Assembly (NCBI GenBank): GCA_030040115.1
Contig: JASHUH010000495.1
Span: 1 to 5,977, forward strand
Reading direction: 5' to 3'
DNA from: Acidobacteriaceae bacterium
Lineage (GTDB): Bacteria > Acidobacteriota > Terriglobia > Terriglobales > Acidobacteriaceae
DNA: 5,977 bases
Shown here: positions 5,766 through 5,977 of the stretch, one piece after another
Layout: every line of letters starts with the position of its first letter
Position numbering within the stretch: the first letter of the stretch is position 1
Notes under the pieces: generated by a model
Seen by the model: only the letters and a program-made list of their open reading frames with translations
What the model was told of the DNA's origin: nothing
Database searches by the model: none
Translations under genes and position numbers: made by a program

Positions 5766-5977
5766 GGATCAGTCGCGACAAGCTTAACAAGCTGGCCCAC
5801 ACCGTGGCTGACACGCTGGCCGAGATCGATCAAGTGGGATTCCTCGAGGACCGCAACACAATTCGGCAGGAGGCGCGCAAAATCCTGGAGGTTTTGCTGG
5901 GTGAAGAGGCAAAAATCGACGCCTCTGCACGGCAAAAAATCGCCAACCAGCGCAAAATCATTCTTGAGGGCTCGCAG
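5762..5977 (+). CDS. DUF507 family protein, second of pair (3' end beyond window)
   Basis: Seventy-two residues are visible and no stop is reached, so the gene is cut by the window edge. It starts MRISRDKLNKLAHTVADTL, sharing the SRD-x4-LA opening with the gene before it. Both also keep a later L-x3-L stretch followed by acidic residues and an Ile (LLDELSLEDRI in the first, LEVLLGEEAKI here). It is predicted to be helical and cytosolic. Its ATG overlaps the previous TGA by 4 bases. AAGGCGG, 5 bases upstream and inside the previous gene, may act as a weak ribosome binding site, consistent with translational coupling. The two proteins differ at most positions, so the pair is an old duplication with probable division of roles. 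Confidence 0.8.
   Translation, partial: MRISRDKLNKLAHTVADTLAEIDQVGFLEDRNTIRQEARKILEVLLGEEAKIDASARQKIANQRKIILEGSQ

Overview
The window looks like a piece of a GC-rich Acidobacteriota chromosome (class Terriglobia or a relative). That is an inference from gene content: secreted WXXGXW-repeat proteins, tandem DUF507 genes and a thioredoxin-like [2Fe-2S] ferredoxin beside recJ. No rRNA or marker gene fixes the taxon. I see no tRNA, rRNA, CRISPR array, transposase or phage gene.

Layout. (1) Positions 1-2426, plus strand: two tandem paralogous genes for exported Trp/Gly/Tyr-rich proteins. Each has a good AGGAGG ribosome binding site, a signal peptide, four WXXGXW-like units and a Gly/Tyr/Asn-rich core. 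The C-terminal tails are low-complexity and have diverged: Pro/Glu/Ser/His/Arg repeats in the first, Gln/Arg/Pro in the second. A strong hairpin with a shared GGCCCAC core follows each gene at nearly the same distance. The 345-base gap between them also carries a perfect 30-bp palindrome. (2) Positions 2506-4856, minus strand: a probable two-gene unit. An unrecognised acidic 159-residue protein comes first, followed after 5 bases by recJ, the single-strand-specific 5'-3' exonuclease. recJ converges on the second WXXGXW gene, with one hairpin between them. (3) Positions 4857-5031: a divergent intergenic region. (4) Positions 5032-5382, plus strand: a 116-residue thioredoxin-fold [2Fe-2S] ferredoxin, starting at TTG behind a near-perfect Shine-Dalgarno. 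(5) Positions 5487-5977, plus strand: two DUF507 genes overlapping by ATGA, the second cut off by the window edge.

Most of the window is ordinary chromosomal content: DNA repair, redox, and small conserved proteins of unknown function. No defence or mobile system is visible. The items most worth following up are the 30-bp palindrome, the tandem duplication with its unusually conserved 42-bp core, the unknown gene linked to recJ, and the coupled DUF507 pair.
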